64,000 nucleotides of DNA, taken from contig NZ_VAHD01000004.1 of the NCBI RefSeq assembly GCF_005876985.1, forward strand, positions 124,001-188,000, in the 5' to 3' direction. The stretch comes from Rhodoferax bucti (GTDB lineage Bacteria > Pseudomonadota > Gammaproteobacteria > Burkholderiales > Burkholderiaceae_C). Shown piece by piece: positions 38,964-48,802 of the stretch (positions within the stretch are counted from its first letter, which is position 1; each line of letters opens with the position of its first letter). The position numbers were made by a program, and so were the translations under genes. The notes beneath the pieces were generated by a model. It made no database searches and was not told where the DNA came from. It was given only the letters and a program-made list of their open reading frames with translations.

Positions 38964-40208
38964 ATGTCCCGTCGTCGCGTTGTTGTCACTGGTTTAGGTT
39001 GCGTGAGCCCCGTTGGAAATACGGTGGCGCAAGCTTGGTCGAATGTGCTGGCCGGCCAGTCCGGTATCGGTCTGATTTCCAAGTTCGATGCATCCGCATT
39101 TGCCTGCAAGATCGCCGGCGAAGTCCGCAACTTTGATTTGGAGACGTACATCAACTCCAAAGAAGCCCGGACCATGGACACCTTCATCCACTACGGCATT
39201 GCCGCCGCAGTGCAGGCAGTGCAGGATTCCGGTTTGAAGACCAACGATGCGCTGAGTGACGAAGAGTCCGTCCGCATCGGCTGCGTGATCGGCTCGGGCA
39301 TCGGCGGTTTGCCGATGATTGAAAACACCCACGTCGAATACACCAACCGCGGTCCCCGCCGTATTTCGCCGTTTTTTGTGCCTGCCTCCATCATCAACAT
39401 GACGGCAGGGCATGTGTCCATGCGCTATGGCTTCAAGGGCCCCAACATCGCCATCGTGACCGCATGCACCACTGGCTTGCACTGCATCGGTGAAGCCGGC
39501 CGCATGATTGAGTACGGTGATGCCGACGTGATGATTGCCGGTGGTTCCGAAGCCACTGTGTCGCCTTTGGGCGTGGGCGGCTTTGCGGCCATGCGTGCCT
39601 TGAGCACCCGCAACGACGACCCTGCCACGGCATCCCGCCCTTGGGACAAAGACCGTGACGGTTTTGTGCTCGGTGAGGGCGGCGGTGTGATGGTGCTGGA
39701 AGAGTACGAACACGCCAAAGCCCGTGGCGCCAAGATTTATGCCGAGTTGGCAGGTTTCGGCATGAGTGCCGATGCCGGCCACATGACCGCCCCCAATATG
39801 GACGGCCCGCGCCGCGCCATGGTGAGCGCCCTGCGCAATGCAGGCGTGAATGCAGACCAAGTGGACTACCTGAACGCGCACGGCACTTCCACGCCGCTGG
39901 GCGATGTGAACGAAACCAACGCCATCAAGGCCGCTTTGGGGAATCACTCCAAGCGCGTGGTGGTGAATTCCACCAAGTCCATGACCGGTCACTTGTTGGG
40001 CGGAGCAGGGGGATTGGAGTCAGTATTTACCGTGCTGGCCTTGCACCACCAGAAGAGCCCGCCCACCATCAATATCTTCAACCAAGACCCCGAGTGCGAC
40101 TTGGACTACTGCGCCAATACCGCGCGGGATATGAAGATCGACGTGGCCGTGAAAAACAACTTCGGCTTTGGTGGCACCAACGGCACCCTGGTTTTCAAGC
40201 GCGTCTAA
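38964..40208 (+). CDS. fabF: 3-oxoacyl-ACP synthase II
   Basis: The 414-residue enzyme elongates acyl-[23 protein letters not shown] starts the thiolase fold; the catalytic Cys is in [19 protein letters not shown], and the two His are in [15 protein letters not shown] and [17 protein letters not shown]. The C-terminus [17 protein letters not shown] is standard. The 147-base gap after acpP has no gene. Confidence 0.98.
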   Translation: MSRRRVVVTGLGCVSPVGNTVAQAWSNVLAGQSGIGLISKFDASAFACKIAGEVRNFDLETYINSKEARTMDTFIHYGIAAAVQAVQDSGLKTNDALSDEESVRIGCVIGSGIGGLPMIENTHVEYTNRGPRRISPFFVPASIINMTAGHVSMRYGFKGPNIAIVTACTTGLHCIGEAGRMIEYGDADVMIAGGSEATVSPLGVGGFAAMRALSTRNDDPATASRPWDKDRDGFVLGEGGGVMVLEEYEHAKARGAKIYAELAGFGMSADAGHMTAPNMDGPRRAMVSALRNAGVNADQVDYLNAHGTSTPLGDVNETNAIKAALGNHSKRVVVNSTKSMTGHLLGGAGGLESVFTVLALHHQKSPPTINIFNQDPECDLDYCANTARDMKIDVAVKNNFGFGGTNGTLVFKRV

Positions 40209-40236
40209 CAGCCTGCTGGCGCACCCCTGAAGGACT

Positions 40237-40695
40237 ATGCACAGGCCGCCGGCAACCCGCTTTTCCGTGCAGCGTTCATCGCGATTCGGTATGGTGTTGG
40301 TGTGCTTGGGTCTGCTGTCGTGGGGAGCTGTGGTGTGGGCAGCGCTTGCGGGCTTTAGCGAACCCCGGTTCGCTACCGTGGCCGCAAGCGGAGTGGTGTC
40401 GATCGTTTCCCTGTGGATTTTTTGGCGTAAGCAGCCCGTGGGGCATTTGCGCTGGGATGGCGAGCAATGGCATTGGTCCGCTAGCGCAGCGCCTTTGCAG
40501 GCGGTGTCCATTCAATTTGACTTCCAGTCCAGCCTCTGGGTGGTTTTGCGCACCCATGACCGCCAGCGTATTGGCCTCTGGCTGGATGAAGATCCCGAAG
40601 ACCCCTGCAATTGGCGTGCATTGCGCCGCGCCTTGGTGGGCTCGCAAGGGCTTGCGGTCTCGCCCCTGGCCTCCGAAGACCGGTGGGCGGCATGA
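40237..40695 (+). CDS. hypothetical membrane protein upstream of rpoE
   Basis: The 152-residue protein has two hydrophobic helices (about 18-40 and 47-62: VLVCLGLLSWGAVVWAALAG, VAASGVVSIVSLWIFW). A cytoplasmic part follows with LRWDGEQWHW and LWVVLRTHDRQRIGLWLDED. The pattern of two helices plus a Trp-rich beta part recalls small YgfX/toxin-CptA-like membrane proteins, but I cannot assign it. Its stop overlaps the rpoE start by ATGA, so it is co-translated with the stress sigma factor. GTG-to-ATG alternatives do not change the conclusion. Confidence 0.72.
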   Translation: MHRPPATRFSVQRSSRFGMVLVCLGLLSWGAVVWAALAGFSEPRFATVAASGVVSIVSLWIFWRKQPVGHLRWDGEQWHWSASAAPLQAVSIQFDFQSSLWVVLRTHDRQRIGLWLDEDPEDPCNWRALRRALVGSQGLAVSPLASEDRWAA

Positions 40696-41324
40696 GTGAG
40701 CTGATGCCTCCTGTGCCACCACCCGCGCCAGATGCAGATTGGCCTTTGGTCGAGCGCACGATTGCGGGCGACCAGCGGGCGTATGGCTTGCTGGTAATGA
40801 AGTACCAGCGCCGCATTCAGCGTCTGGTGGGCCGCATGGTGCGGGATGTGGACTTGGTGGAAGACATCACCCAGGAAACCTTTATCCGTGCCTACCGTGC
40901 CTTGCACCAGTTCCGTGGCGATGCGCAGTTCTACACCTGGCTGTACCGCATTGCGGTGAACACCGCCAAAAAGGCCTTGCTGGAGCTGAAGCGGGACCTC
41001 ACGATTTCCGAGTCTTTTCTGGCGCGCGATGAGGAAGATGAAACTTCTGTCCGCCAAAACGAACCAAGTAGTGACGAAACCCCCGAAACCGTGCTGGCCG
41101 CCAAGGAAATTGCCGGTGTGGTGAATGCTGCGATGGACGATTTGCCCCAGGAGCTGCGTCAGGCGGTGGTGTTGCGGGAAATCGAAGGACTGAGTTACGA
41201 GGAGATTGCCTTGACCATGGCCTGCCCGATTGGCACGGTGCGGTCCCGGATATTCCGGGCGCGTGAGGCCATATCGGCCAAGGTAAAGCCCCTGTTGGAC
41301 AAACAAACCGGTAAACGTTGGTAG
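40692..41324 (+). CDS. rpoE: RNA polymerase sigma-E factor
   Basis: The 210-residue ECF sigma factor controls envelope stress. Region 2 reads LVERTIAGDQRAYGLLVMKYQRRI, then VEDITQETFIRAYRALHQFRGDAQFYTWLYRIAVNTAK. Region 4 reads AMDDLPQELRQAVVLREIEGLSYEEIALTMACPIGTVRSRIFRARE. This is the classical RpoE/AlgU sequence. The order rpoE-rseA-rseB-mucD, with the factor released by cleavage of RseA, is conserved in beta- and gamma-proteobacteria. Confidence 0.97.
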   Translation: MSELMPPVPPPAPDADWPLVERTIAGDQRAYGLLVMKYQRRIQRLVGRMVRDVDLVEDITQETFIRAYRALHQFRGDAQFYTWLYRIAVNTAKKALLELKRDLTISESFLARDEEDETSVRQNEPSSDETPETVLAAKEIAGVVNAAMDDLPQELRQAVVLREIEGLSYEEIALTMACPIGTVRSRIFRAREAISAKVKPLLDKQTGKRW

Positions 41325-41329
41325 CTTGT

Positions 41330-41950
41330 ATGGCGAATATGACTGAAACCCCTTCTGCACTGCACGCGCAGCTTTCCGCTCTGGCGGATGGTGAGCTGCC
41401 GGCGCACGAAATCGGCGCCCTGTTGGATGCGCTGGAGGCGCAGCCGCAAGCTCACCAGTGGTGGACTGCGCACCACGCAACGTCGGCGGTGGTGTGTGGT
41501 GAGGTGGTCGCCAGTGCATCCGGCGAGGTGGCGTTTTGGGAGCGCTTGCAAGGGCGGCTTGCGTTGGAAGCGCCCGTTAGTACCGTATCTGCACCAGGTT
41601 TGCCGGTAGAGGCGCCGGTTGCGGCGTCTGCCCTGGCGGCGAATGATCCGTGGTGGAAGTCGATGCGCTTGGCGTCGGTGGCTGCAATGGTGTCGGTGGG
41701 CGTGGTGGCGGCTTTGGTATGGCCTTCCTCGCAGGAGGCGCAGTTGGCGGTGGCGCCCGTATCTGTTGCGCCTGCCACTGCTCCTGTTTTGGTAGCTGCC
41801 GGTGCAGATTCCGCGGGCGCTAGCGTCATGTTGAGGGATCCTGCCTTGGATGCGTTGATGGCGGCCCATCAGCAAATGGGCGGGCATTCTGCTTGGCAGG
41901 CTCCGTCCGGCTTTTTGCGCAACGCCACGTTTGAGACATCGGGGCGATAA
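41330..41950 (+). CDS. rseA: sigma-E anti-sigma factor RseA/MucA
   Basis: Taken from the ATG at 41330 (MANMTETPSALHAQLSALAD); ATG at 41339 is also possible. About 206 residues: the N-terminal sigma-binding domain (LSALADGELPAHEIGALLDALE, WWTAHHATSAVVCGE), one membrane helix (about 123-143: MRLASVAAMVSVGVVAALVW), and a periplasmic tail rich in Ala/Val/Pro. The tail segment VAAGADSAGAS is coded by a repeat copy, so part of the periplasmic region where regulated proteolysis and RseB binding occur is repeat-derived. The C-terminus has LDALMAAHQQMGGHSA, a conserved MucA-like end. Confidence 0.9.
   Translation: MANMTETPSALHAQLSALADGELPAHEIGALLDALEAQPQAHQWWTAHHATSAVVCGEVVASASGEVAFWERLQGRLALEAPVSTVSAPGLPVEAPVAASALAANDPWWKSMRLASVAAMVSVGVVAALVWPSSQEAQLAVAPVSVAPATAPVLVAAGADSAGASVMLRDPALDALMAAHQQMGGHSAWQAPSGFLRNATFETSGR
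41787..41827 (+). repeat. dispersed repeat copy 10 (3' half), in frame in rseA
   Basis: TTTTGGTAGCTGCCGGTGCA then GATTCCGCGGGCGCTAGCGT matches the core and second palindrome GGCGCTAGC. Translated as VAAGADSAGAS, in the same frame as the era copy ([11 protein letters not shown]). Confidence 0.8.
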
Positions 41951-41952
41951 GC

Positions 41953-42975
41953 GTGAAATTCTGGTGGCAAGGTTCCAAATGGCAGTTGCTCGCGGGCGTG
42001 TGTGTGCTCCTGGCGGGTATGCAGTTACCCGCGCAGGCGCAGGTATCGGTGCAGGAGGTGGCGCCCGTGAGCGCCTGGTTGCTGCGCTTGCACGAGGCAT
42101 CGCGGCACCGCACCTATACCGGCACCTTTGTGGTCACGGCCGGCACCAAGATGGCCAGCGCCAAGATCTGGCATGTGTGCGAGGGCGAACAGCAACTGGA
42201 GCGCATCGAGTCTTTGAGCGGCACTCCGCGCTCTACGTTTCGTCGCAATGACGAGGTGCTGACGCTGTACCCCACGGCACGGGTAGGCATCGCCGAAACG
42301 CGGGAAACCTTTGGCGTGTTTCCGGCCTTGCTGAAATCGCAAAGCCGCGCCTTGGACGAGTTTTATGCGCTCAAACCCATGGGGGTGGAGCGGGTGGCCG
42401 GCATCGAGGCGGATGTGGTGCAGATCACCCCCAAAGATGGCTTGCGCTATGGCTACCGGGTGTGGAGCGAGAAAAAATCCGGTCTGGTCGTGCAACTGCA
42501 AACCTTGGATGTCGATGCGAAGGTGCTGGAGCAGTCGGCTTTCTCCGAGCTGCAACTGGATGTCGCCGTCAGCCCCGCCAAGCTATCGCAACTGATGGCG
42601 CAAACCGAGGGCTACCGCATTGAGCGCCGCAAGGCGGAAAAAACCACTGCCGCCGCCCAAGGCTGGGCCATGGCGTCAGCGGTGCCCGGCTTCAAGCCGG
42701 CGGGTTGCTACACCCGCCCGATCGCGCTGCTGGCTGGAGCGTCGGGCAAAACCGAGCAGTCCATGCAATGGATGTTTTCTGACGGCTTGGCCACCGTGTC
42801 TCTGTTTGTGGAGGCCTTTGACGCCAAGCGCCACCTGCACGAGGGTGCAGCCGACTTGGGGGGCGCCACGCGCACGCTCACGCGCAAGGCGGGTGCTTGG
42901 TGGATCACGGCGGTCGGCGAAGTGCCGCCGTCCACGCTGGCGCAGTTTGCGCAAGCACTTGAACGTAAAAAATAA
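41953..42975 (+). CDS. rseB: periplasmic sigma-E regulator RseB/MucB
   Basis: The 340-residue precursor (GTG start, signal peptide to AQAQ) binds the periplasmic part of RseA and shields it from DegS-type cleavage. VSAWLLRLHEASRHRTYTGTFVV is the family's N-terminal motif, followed by the MucB/RseB N-domain (to about 210: RYGYRVWSEKKSGLVVQLQTLD) and the C-domain (GWAMASAVPGFKPAG to LVEAF...). It starts 2 bases after the rseA stop. Confidence 0.92.
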   Translation: MKFWWQGSKWQLLAGVCVLLAGMQLPAQAQVSVQEVAPVSAWLLRLHEASRHRTYTGTFVVTAGTKMASAKIWHVCEGEQQLERIESLSGTPRSTFRRNDEVLTLYPTARVGIAETRETFGVFPALLKSQSRALDEFYALKPMGVERVAGIEADVVQITPKDGLRYGYRVWSEKKSGLVVQLQTLDVDAKVLEQSAFSELQLDVAVSPAKLSQLMAQTEGYRIERRKAEKTTAAAQGWAMASAVPGFKPAGCYTRPIALLAGASGKTEQSMQWMFSDGLATVSLFVEAFDAKRHLHEGAADLGGATRTLTRKAGAWWITAVGEVPPSTLAQFAQALERKK

Positions 42976-43010
42976 GCCTCTATCTCATTTTCTTTTCGGA
43001 AAGATCAACC

Positions 43011-44480
43011 ATGACTGCCTGGATGCCTTCTTCTTTGCGGCGTATGTGGCTTGTCGCCGCCCTTGTGTCTACGCTCGTGCCCTTGGTGCCCGCCGGGCCG
43101 GCTTACGCGCAGGCGCGCGGATTACCTGACTTCACCGATTTGGTGGACCAGGTGGGGCCATCGGTGGTCAACATCCGGACCCTGGAAAAAGTCAGTACTC
43201 GCGCGCAAGCGGGTGCGCCCAGCGAGGAGGACATGCTGGAGTTCTTCAAGCGCTTCGGCTTGCCCATTCCTAATCTGCCTAAGCAAGCCCCCAAGCCCAA
43301 CCGCCCGCAGCCCCAAGCGCAGGAGGAAGAGCAGCCACGCGGTGTGGGATCCGGTTTTATCCTCACCTCTGACGGAGTGATCATGACCAACGCCCACGTG
43401 GTGGATGGGGCCGATGAAGTGATCGTGACCCTGACCGATAAGCGCGAGTTCAAAGCCAAAATTTTGGGCGCGGACAAACGCTCCGATGTGGCTGTGGTCA
43501 AAATTGATGCCACGGGCCTTCCTGCGGTGAAGGTCGGTGATGTGAACCGCTTGCGGGTCGGCGAGTGGGTGATGGCCATCGGCTCGCCCTTCGGGCTGGA
43601 CAACACGGTGACTGCCGGTATCGTGAGCGCCAAGCAACGCGATACCGGGGACTTTTTGCCCCTCATCCAAACGGATGTGGCCATCAACCCTGGCAACTCG
43701 GGTGGGCCTCTCATCAATATGCGTGGCGAAGTGGTGGGGATCAACAGCCAGATCTATTCGCGCTCAGGCGGGTTCATGGGCATTTCTTTCTCCATCCCCA
43801 TGGACGAGGCGGTGCGGGTCAGCGACCAGTTGCGCGCCAGCGGGCGTGTGTCGCGTGGCCGCATTGGCGTGCAGATTGACCAAGTGAGCAAAGATGTGGC
43901 CGAGTCCATCGGCTTGGGTAAGCCCACAGGTGCCCTGGTGCGCGGTGTTGAGGCGGGTTCACCTGCCGAAAAGGCGGGTGTCGAAGCGGGCGACATCATC
44001 ACCCGCTTTGATGGCAAGGTGATTGAGAAATCCAGCGATCTGCCTCGTATTGTGGGTGGCACCAAGCCGGGCACCAAGAGCACCATGACCGTGTTCCGCC
44101 GTGGCGGCAGCAAAGAGCTGCAAGTCACGATTGCAGAGATCGAGGCAGACAAGCCGGTGGCCAAGGCCAGCGCCAAAGAAGACAAGCCGAGCGTCTCCAT
44201 CGCAACCCAGGTCTTCGGCCTGACGGTCAGCGCCTTGACGGATGCTATGAAAAAAGAAGCAGGTGTCCGCGGTGGCGTGCGGGTAGAGGCCGCGAACGAA
44301 GCAGCGGCCCGGGCAGGTTTGCGCGAGGGCGACATCATTCTCCAAGTGGCCAATGTGGAGGTGTTGACCACCAAAGAATTTGACGCCGTGCTCGCCAAGC
44401 ATGACAAAACCAAGCCCCTGAACGTGCTGTTCCGGCGCGGTGATTGGACGCAATACGCGGTCATCCGAGCAGGGCGATGA
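43011..44480 (+). CDS. mucD: periplasmic serine protease of the Do/DegP/MucD family
   Basis: The 489-residue precursor has a signal peptide (to AYAQA) and a trypsin-like domain. Its His is in VIMTNAHVVDGAD, its Asp in ADKRSDVAVVKID and its Ser in INPGNSGGPLINMRG. Two PDZ domains follow (about 280-365 and 395-480). It degrades or refolds damaged envelope proteins and in MucD systems damps the sigma-E response. Last gene of the rpoE operon. Confidence 0.96.
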   Translation: MTAWMPSSLRRMWLVAALVSTLVPLVPAGPAYAQARGLPDFTDLVDQVGPSVVNIRTLEKVSTRAQAGAPSEEDMLEFFKRFGLPIPNLPKQAPKPNRPQPQAQEEEQPRGVGSGFILTSDGVIMTNAHVVDGADEVIVTLTDKREFKAKILGADKRSDVAVVKIDATGLPAVKVGDVNRLRVGEWVMAIGSPFGLDNTVTAGIVSAKQRDTGDFLPLIQTDVAINPGNSGGPLINMRGEVVGINSQIYSRSGGFMGISFSIPMDEAVRVSDQLRASGRVSRGRIGVQIDQVSKDVAESIGLGKPTGALVRGVEAGSPAEKAGVEAGDIITRFDGKVIEKSSDLPRIVGGTKPGTKSTMTVFRRGGSKELQVTIAEIEADKPVAKASAKEDKPSVSIATQVFGLTVSALTDAMKKEAGVRGGVRVEAANEAAARAGLREGDIILQVANVEVLTTKEFDAVLAKHDKTKPLNVLFRRGDWTQYAVIRAGR

Positions 44481-44956
44481 TGGGCGAGCAACCCTAAAGC
44501 ACAGCGGGCTTTGGGGTTGTTTTGCGCAAAATCTGCCGGCGAATGCATTTCTTTTGGGCCAAAACTGGCACCGCTGCCGTGTGCAGGTGGCGGCTTGCTT
44601 TTAAGCGTTGGTTAGAATCACGGGTGTCTTCGGTTCAAAGAAGATATATAGAACTTGCGATAATCCATCATATGGGACGTCGTTGATTGCCCCACAGCCA
44701 CTCCACAGTTCGCCCACATGTTGTTAAGGTGTTGTGCAGTGATTCTGTGGATATGTTGTGAATAAGTTTGATGTTGCCCTGGTGCAACGACCCCTGAACC
44801 GGTTTTTTTGGGCTGTGCTCTCTGGACTTTTTGCCTACAATGGGCTTCCAACTATCGCAGTTGCCAAAAGATTGTTGGTTCAGGGCGCGTCCTCACTCGA
44901 CGCGCCCTTTTTTCATGCCTGTTCCTTTTAATTCAATTACTTGAAGCGCGTCGTTG
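44481..44956. other. 476-base gap between mucD and lepA with regulatory-looking sequence
   Basis: No protein gene is credible here. The sequence becomes AT-richer from about 44630. TGTGGATAT (44746-44754) and TGTGAATAA (44757-44765) resemble DnaA-box 9-mers. A -10-like TACAAT is at 44836-44841 and a strong terminator ends at 44913, leaving room for a short RNA of about 65 bases. The lepA ribosome site and start follow. The role is unknown. Confidence 0.5.
44883..44913 (+). terminator. strong Rho-independent terminator
   Basis: GGGCGCGTC (44883-44891), loop CTCACTC, GACGCGCCC (44899-44907), then six T's. It could end the long mucD transcript or a small RNA begun at about 44848. Confidence 0.92.
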
Positions 44957-46768
44957 ATGAATCACATCCGAAATTTTTCGATCATTGCCCACATTGACCA
45001 CGGGAAATCCACGCTGGCGGATCGCTTGATTCAGCGTTGCGGCGGGCTGGAGGCGCGTGAGATGGAGGCGCAGGTGCTGGACTCGATGGACATCGAGAAA
45101 GAGCGTGGGATAACCATCAAGGCACAGACCGCCGCACTGCAGTACAGGGCCAAGGACGGCAAGGTTTACAACCTCAACCTGATCGATACGCCCGGGCATG
45201 TGGACTTCTCGTATGAAGTGTCACGATCCCTGTCGGCCTGCGAAGGTGGCCTGCTCGTGGTCGATGCTTCACAAGGTGTGGAAGCGCAAACCGTGGCCAA
45301 CTGCTACACCGCACTGGACCTCGGTGTGGAAGTGCTGCCGGTGCTCAACAAGATTGATCTGCCCAACGCCGATCCTGATAACGCACGCAGCGAGATCGAA
45401 GACGTGATTGGCATCGATGCCACCGAGGCGATTGTCTGTTCTGCCAAAACCGGCTTGGGTATCGACGACATTCTGGAAATGATTGTGGCCAAGGTGCCTG
45501 CGCCCCGAGGCAACCCCGATGGCCCGCTGCGCGCGATGATCATCGACAGCTGGTACGACAGCTTTGTGGGTGTGGTGATGCTGGTGCGCGTGGTCGATGG
45601 CCGCTTGGGCAAGGGCGAGCGCATCAAGATGATGGCCTCGGGCGCCATGTACAACGCCGACAACGTGGGCGTGTTCACCCCCGCCAACCAGCCGCGCCAG
45701 TCGCTGGAAGCAGGCGAGGTGGGCTACATCATCGCCGGTATCAAAGAGTTGCAAGCGGCGAAGGTCGGCGATACCGTGACGCTGGTAAAGCAGGGCACGG
45801 GCGGGGCGGCCTTTACCGCCACTGAGCCCTTGCCCGGCTTCAAGGAAATCCAGCCACAGGTGTTTGCGGGTCTGTACCCCACCGAAGCCAGTGAGTACGA
45901 CTCGCTGCGCGATGCGCTGGAAAAACTCAAGCTCAACGATGCATCCCTGCACTACGAGCCTGAAGTGTCCCAGGCCTTGGGCTTTGGCTTCCGCTGCGGT
46001 TTCCTCGGCTTGTTGCACATGGAAATTGTGCAGGAGCGGCTGGAGCGCGAGTTCGACCAGGACCTGATCACCACCGCGCCCAGCGTGGTTTACGAGGTGA
46101 TGAAGAACGACGGCGAAGTCATCAAGGTGGAGAACCCTTCCAAGATGCCCGAGGTCGGCAAGACGGCGGAAATTCGCGAGCCCATCGTGACTGTGCACCT
46201 CTACATGCCGCAAGAGTACGTGGGCGTGGTCATGACCTTGGCCAACCAGAAGCGCGGTGTGCAGATGAATATGGCCTATAAGGGCCGCCAGGTCGTGCTG
46301 ACGTATGAAATGCCGCTCGGTGAAATCGTGCTGGACTTCTTTGACAAGCTCAAGAGCGTGAGCCGCGGCTACGCGTCCATGGACTATGAGTTCAAGGAAT
46401 TCCGTGCATCCGACGTGGTGAAAGTGGACATTTTGCTCAATGGCGAGAAGGTGGATGCCTTGTCCATCATCGTGCACCGCAGCCAATCTGCGTACCGTGG
46501 CCGTGCCGTGGTGGGCAAGATGCGCGAGATCATTTCGCGCCAGATGTATGACGTGGCGATCCAGGCGGCGATCGGGGCCAACATCATTGCGCGTGAGACA
46601 ATCAAAGCGCTGCGCAAGAACGTGCTGGCCAAGTGCTACGGGGGCGATATCTCCCGCAAGCGCAAGCTGCTGGAAAAGCAGAAAGCCGGTAAAAAGCGCA
46701 TGAAACAAATCGGCTCGGTGGAGGTGCCGCAAGAAGCCTTCCTCGCCATCCTTCAAGTGGAAGATTAA
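44957..46768 (+). CDS. lepA: elongation factor 4
   Basis: The 603-residue ribosomal GTPase begins at the ATG at 44957 ([19 protein letters not shown]); a TTG one codon before is not needed. The G motifs [17 protein letters not shown] and NKIDLP, the LepA-specific [22 protein letters not shown], and the C-terminal [34 protein letters not shown] are all present. It acts on stalled or mistranslocated ribosomes. Its stop overlaps the lepB ATG by one base, the standard lepAB operon. Confidence 0.98.
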   Translation: MNHIRNFSIIAHIDHGKSTLADRLIQRCGGLEAREMEAQVLDSMDIEKERGITIKAQTAALQYRAKDGKVYNLNLIDTPGHVDFSYEVSRSLSACEGGLLVVDASQGVEAQTVANCYTALDLGVEVLPVLNKIDLPNADPDNARSEIEDVIGIDATEAIVCSAKTGLGIDDILEMIVAKVPAPRGNPDGPLRAMIIDSWYDSFVGVVMLVRVVDGRLGKGERIKMMASGAMYNADNVGVFTPANQPRQSLEAGEVGYIIAGIKELQAAKVGDTVTLVKQGTGGAAFTATEPLPGFKEIQPQVFAGLYPTEASEYDSLRDALEKLKLNDASLHYEPEVSQALGFGFRCGFLGLLHMEIVQERLEREFDQDLITTAPSVVYEVMKNDGEVIKVENPSKMPEVGKTAEIREPIVTVHLYMPQEYVGVVMTLANQKRGVQMNMAYKGRQVVLTYEMPLGEIVLDFFDKLKSVSRGYASMDYEFKEFRASDVVKVDILLNGEKVDALSIIVHRSQSAYRGRAVVGKMREIISRQMYDVAIQAAIGANIIARETIKALRKNVLAKCYGGDISRKRKLLEKQKAGKKRMKQIGSVEVPQEAFLAILQVED

Positions 46769-47733
46769 TGCAAGCATTCACAGCGGCCGTGCTAGCGGCT
46801 TTCGTTGCCTATGGCGCGTCCTGGTATTTCGGTCTGGTCGACGGCAACTTTGCGCTGCTCTTGTTCATCGCGAGCATGGTGACAGGTGCTTATTGGCTGG
46901 CAGAGCGTTTCTACTTTTTGCCCCAGCGCCAGCGCGCCGTGGCAGAGCTGGAAACCCAGGATGCCAAGCGCCGCGAAGGCTTGGCCAACATGGGCATCAC
47001 CCAGGTGGATGGCGATATCCAGGAAGCTAAAGTCAAGTTGCTGATGCAGCCCTGGTGGCTGGATTGGACGGCGGGGCTGTTCCCCGTGATCATCGTGGTG
47101 TTCCTGCTGCGCTCTTTCTTGTTTGAGCCCTTCAAGATTCCTTCCGGCTCCATGATCCCGACCCTGTTGGTGGGCGACCTCATTCTGGTCAACAAGTTCA
47201 CTTACGGCGTGCGCTTGCCAGTGCTCAACCTCAAGGTCACCGAAGGCAACAAGCCCCAGCGTGGCGACGTGATGGTGTTCCGCTACCCGCCCAAGCCGAG
47301 CTTGGACTACATCAAGCGTGTGGTGGGTGTGCCCGGAGACACCGTGGCCTACCTGAACAAGCGCCTCACCATCAACGGCAAGCCGCTGGAAACCAATGCC
47401 TTGCCCGACTTTTTTGATGAAGACGCGAGCCAATACTTCAAGCAGTTTGAAGAGGCCTTGGGCGACAAGCCGCACCGCTTGCTGAACGACGCGCGCCGCC
47501 CAGCCTTTGTGGCCGGTGTGGAGAAGTTTGACGGCATGGAGAACTGCAACTACACCGTCGAAGGCGTGACTTGCAAGGTGCCCGAAGGCCAGTATTTCAT
47601 GATGGGTGACAATCGCGACAACTCGCTGGACTCCCGCTACTGGGGCTTTGTGCCGGATAAAAACATCGTCGGTAAAGCATTTTTTGTGTGGATGAACTTC
47701 ACCAATCTCAAACGCATTGGCGGGTTCCACTGA
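46768..47733 (+). CDS. lepB: signal peptidase I
   Basis: The 321-residue membrane protease has two N-terminal helices (about 1-20 and 25-45), then a third near 90-112. The catalytic Ser is in FKIPSGSMIPTLLVGD, and the Lys in DYIKRVVGVPGD. Box E is seen as GDNRDNSLDSRYWGFVP. It removes signal peptides from exported proteins at the inner membrane's outer face. Confidence 0.97.
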   Translation: MQAFTAAVLAAFVAYGASWYFGLVDGNFALLLFIASMVTGAYWLAERFYFLPQRQRAVAELETQDAKRREGLANMGITQVDGDIQEAKVKLLMQPWWLDWTAGLFPVIIVVFLLRSFLFEPFKIPSGSMIPTLLVGDLILVNKFTYGVRLPVLNLKVTEGNKPQRGDVMVFRYPPKPSLDYIKRVVGVPGDTVAYLNKRLTINGKPLETNALPDFFDEDASQYFKQFEEALGDKPHRLLNDARRPAFVAGVEKFDGMENCNYTVEGVTCKVPEGQYFMMGDNRDNSLDSRYWGFVPDKNIVGKAFFVWMNFTNLKRIGGFH

Positions 47734-47767
47734 GTTGATGTCGCAGCGAAACGTAGGGGCTTACAAC

Positions 47768-48115
47768 ATGCACAACGCATCCAAACAACGCGGTATTTCT
47801 TTTATCGGCCTGATTTTTTTCGGTGCTATCCTGGCCATGACTGGCGTGGTGATTGCCCAAGCGGTGCCGACCTACATCGAGTACTTGGCGGTTGAAAAAG
47901 CGACGCAACGCGCCAGCGCCGGACAGTCGGTTGCCGAAGTGCGTTCGATTTTTGACAAGGCCACTGAAATTGACGCGATCAAGTCTGTTACCGGCAAAGA
48001 CTTGGAAGTCACCAAAGAAGGCGACAAAGTGGTTGTGGCTTTTGCTTACGAGCGCGAAATTCACCTCGCCGGCCCCGCCTACCTCACCCTCAAATACGCA
48101 GGACGATCCAAATAA
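47768..48115 (+). CDS. DUF4845 membrane protein
   Basis: From ATG 47768 (TAGGGGC about 8 bases upstream) the product is 115 residues; ATG 47738 is the alternative. MHNASKQRGISFIGLIFFGAILAMTGVVIAQAVPTYIEYLAVEKA has the type-IV-pilin-like N-terminal helix of DUF4845. A small periplasmic domain follows (FDKATEIDAIKSVTGKDLEV). Between lepB and rnc in beta-proteobacteria this gene is constant; its function is unknown. Confidence 0.88.
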   Translation: MHNASKQRGISFIGLIFFGAILAMTGVVIAQAVPTYIEYLAVEKATQRASAGQSVAEVRSIFDKATEIDAIKSVTGKDLEVTKEGDKVVVAFAYEREIHLAGPAYLTLKYAGRSK

Positions 48116-48802
48116 GTGGCAGATGGTTTGACCGCGCTGCAGCAACGGCTGCAGCACCAGTTTTCGAATATTTCCCTGCTGTCGCGGGCGTTGACCCACC
48201 GCAGCTTCTCTGCTGAGCACTACGAACGCTTGGAGTTTCTGGGCGATTCCGTTTTGGGCTTGGCCATTTCCGACCTTTTGTATGCGCGCCTGGGCAGTTT
48301 GCCGGAGGGCGATTTGTCCCGCGTGCGGGCCAATCTGGTTCGCCAGGAAACGCTGCATGAGTTGGCCCTGAAGCTGGGCTTGTCCGATGTGCTCAAACTC
48401 GGCGAGGGTGAAATGCGCTCTGGTGGCCCCAAGCGGGCGTCCATCCTGGCGGACGCCTTGGAAGCCATCATTGGCGCGGTGTACTTGGACGCCGGCTTTG
48501 CCAAGGCGCAAGCGCTGGTACATCGCCTGTTTGAGGCGGTGGAAATCAATCCGCAGATGCAGGCGATTGGCAAGGACGCCAAAACCGAGTTGCAAGAGTG
48601 GCTGCAGGGCCGCAAAATGAAATTGCCGCTGTACACGGTGGTGGGCACCATTGGCGCAGCCCACAAACAGAGTTTTGACGTGGAGTGCGAAGTGCCCGAA
48701 CTGCGCTTGTCAGAACGCGGCATCGGCGGCTCCCGCCGCGCCGGAGAACAGGCAGCGGCTGCGGCCATGCTGCAAACCATTAAAGCAAAGGTCAAATCAT
48801 GA
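48116..48802 (+). CDS. rnc: ribonuclease III
   Basis: The 228-residue enzyme (GTG start directly after the DUF4845 stop) cuts double-stranded RNA in rRNA processing. The signature [21 protein letters not shown] holds the metal-binding Glu and Asp; the second site is [17 protein letters not shown]. The dsRNA-binding domain covers about 155-225 ([37 protein letters not shown]). Coupled to era by ATGA. Confidence 0.97.
   Translation: MADGLTALQQRLQHQFSNISLLSRALTHRSFSAEHYERLEFLGDSVLGLAISDLLYARLGSLPEGDLSRVRANLVRQETLHELALKLGLSDVLKLGEGEMRSGGPKRASILADALEAIIGAVYLDAGFAKAQALVHRLFEAVEINPQMQAIGKDAKTELQEWLQGRKMKLPLYTVVGTIGAAHKQSFDVECEVPELRLSERGIGGSRRAGEQAAAAAMLQTIKAKVKS

Noticed and set aside
44746..44765. 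A replication origin at the DnaA-box-like pair
   Set aside because: Only two boxes, and no dnaA, dnaN, parAB or gidA genes nearby; kept as an observation only.
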